Assembly: GCA_947176565.1 (NCBI GenBank)
Contig: CAMWRC010000089.1
Span: 1-6,103 of the forward strand
DNA from: an uncultured Ruminococcus sp.
Lineage (GTDB): Bacteria; Bacillota; Clostridia; Oscillospirales; Ruminococcaceae
Reading direction: 5' to 3'
DNA length: 6,103 nucleotides
How positions within the stretch are numbered: position 1 is the stretch's first letter; the number at the start of each line of letters is the position of its first letter. Positions 5,395 to 6,103 of the stretch are shown piece after piece. Both the position numbers and the translations under genes were made by a program. The notes beneath the pieces are model-generated. The model did no database searches. It saw only the letters and a list, made by a program, of their open reading frames with translations, and was not told the origin of the DNA.

Positions 5395-5778
5395 CTATGA
5401 CTGAATAAGTTCAAGTTCTCCGTCAACAAATCCGATTCCTACAGGCTTTCCGGAGAATACATTTCTGTACTGTCCGTTTACGAGATAATCTTCAATCCAC
5501 TCTGTAATCAGCTTCTGAGCGGCAGACCAGTCCTTTTCCTGTTCGTCGGAGAGTTCGACACCGAAAATATCTTCTTCACTGCTCCAGACTTCCTCACACG
5601 CCCAGTCGGAATCATCTTTATCAAATTTATCGCAGGCAACAATCTGTACACTGTAAACGCTGTCCTCAACGCTTTCTTCATAAAGATTAAAACAGAAAGC
5701 AAGCGTATTTTCCGGCATATCATTATTTTCAAGCTGATTATTCAGCCAGTTTTCAAATTCTGCATAAAGTTCATTCAT
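5395..5778 (-). CDS. acidic uncharacterised protein, immunity-like in character
   Basis: I have no firm name for this 127-residue protein, though its composition resembles short acidic proteins widespread in Firmicutes. It is strongly acidic and tryptophan-rich. The N-terminal helix (MNELYAEFENWLNNQLEN) is followed by strand-like segments (TLAFCFNLYEE at 25-35; VYSVQIVACDKFD at 41-53), then DDSDWACEEVWSSEEDIF (55-72), a helix (DWSAAQKLITEWIEDYL, 83-99) and a closing strand pair (PVGIGFVDGELELI, 112-125). Small acidic alpha/beta proteins of this kind often act as immunity proteins against secreted toxins, but no toxin gene is visible here, so this is only a suggestion. AAGGAG (5790-5785) lies 6 nt before ATG 5778. 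It directly follows iorA with a 15-nt gap and starts the three-gene insertion between iorA and iorB. Confidence 0.75.
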   Translation of the reverse strand: MNELYAEFENWLNNQLENNDMPENTLAFCFNLYEESVEDSVYSVQIVACDKFDKDDSDWACEEVWSSEEDIFGVELSDEQEKDWSAAQKLITEWIEDYLVNGQYRNVFSGKPVGIGFVDGELELIQS

Positions 5779-5793
5779 AAAAATCTCCTTATA

Positions 5794-6103
5794 TTATCCA
5801 ATAGCACCAAATTTACACTGTTCCTTGCAGATACCGCAGCCGACACACTGAGTATGGTCGATTACAGCCTTTTTATCTCTGATTGATATTGCGGGACAGC
5901 CGAGTTTCATGCAAGCCTTACAGCCTACACACTTATCAGAATCAACTGCAAACGGCGGATTGTGTTTCACATATTTGAGCAGAGCGCATGGACGGCGTGA
6001 AATAATCACTGATGCTTCATCTGCTGCCAGTTCTTCTTTTATGACTGCTTCTGTTTCCGCAAGATGATAGGGGTCAACCACACGCACACGCTTTATACCG
6101 ATA
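5794..6103 (-). CDS. iorA: indolepyruvate ferredoxin oxidoreductase, alpha subunit, C-terminal fragment
   Basis: This is the last roughly 100 residues of the large subunit, which normally runs to about 580-600 residues. The frame stays open to the window edge, so the true start is outside; the GTG at 6087 is internal. The fragment holds the C-terminal ferredoxin domain that carries electrons from the thiamine diphosphate site. The first cluster motif is CVGCKACMKLGCP (C-x2-C-x2-C-x4-CP, the IorA-type spacing) and the second is CVGCGICKEQC (C-x2-C-x2-C-x3-C), giving ligands for two [4Fe-4S] clusters. Upstream, VRVVDPYHL and ADEASVIISRRPCALL match the end of the pyrophosphate-binding region. 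All eight cysteines are present, so the subunit looks functional. It is the first gene visible in the minus-strand ior-paaK cluster. Confidence 0.95.
   Translation of the reverse strand, partial: IGIKRVRVVDPYHLAETEAVIKEELAADEASVIISRRPCALLKYVKHNPPFAVDSDKCVGCKACMKLGCPAISIRDKKAVIDHTQCVGCGICKEQCKFGAIG

Overview
This AT-rich window (roughly 40% GC by eye) has strong AGGAG-type ribosome sites, short intergenic gaps and protein sequences typical of Gram-positive anaerobes of the Clostridia. The combination of a 2-oxoacid:ferredoxin oxidoreductase (IorA/IorB), phenylacetate-CoA ligase (PaaK), a CmpB-like permease and 4-alpha-glucanotransferase suggests a gut or rumen Ruminococcus-like organism. That assignment is inference from protein flavour, not from a marker gene.

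Layout. From the left, the N-terminal third or less of a 4-alpha-glucanotransferase (malQ) runs off the window on the minus strand. It is divergent from a small four-helix membrane protein of the putative ABC-transporter type IV (CmpB-like) family on the plus strand (400-777). A strong minus-strand hairpin terminator (833-864) separates this permease from a convergent zinc-ribbon protein gene (917-1351). The zinc-ribbon gene has its own near-perfect sigma70 promoter (TTGACA, 17 bp, TATAAT; 1485-1513) and a leader of about 125 nt. A perfect 13-bp inverted repeat (1386-1398 / 1527-1539) brackets that promoter.

The rest of the window is one tightly packed minus-strand cluster, read right to left: iorA (3' end only), an acidic 127-aa protein, a 168-aa membrane protein, a 69-aa protein, iorB, a 153-aa helical protein, a 177-aa DUF3592-like membrane protein, and paaK. 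Gaps are -4 to 31 nt, except for 112 nt in front of iorB. The metabolic core is clear: IorAB interconverts aryl-pyruvates and aryl-acetyl-CoA using ferredoxin, and PaaK activates phenylacetate (or a similar aryl acid) to its CoA thioester. Together they can degrade aromatic amino acids to aryl acids or, run in reverse, carboxylate aryl acids to aryl-pyruvates for amino acid synthesis. The latter is known physiology in rumen ruminococci.

The two most unusual points are that five unrecognised small genes are interleaved with this pathway, three of them splitting iorA from iorB, and that the zinc-ribbon promoter lies inside a 13-bp inverted repeat with the geometry of an invertible promoter. No RNA gene, CRISPR array, insertion sequence or recombinase gene was seen.
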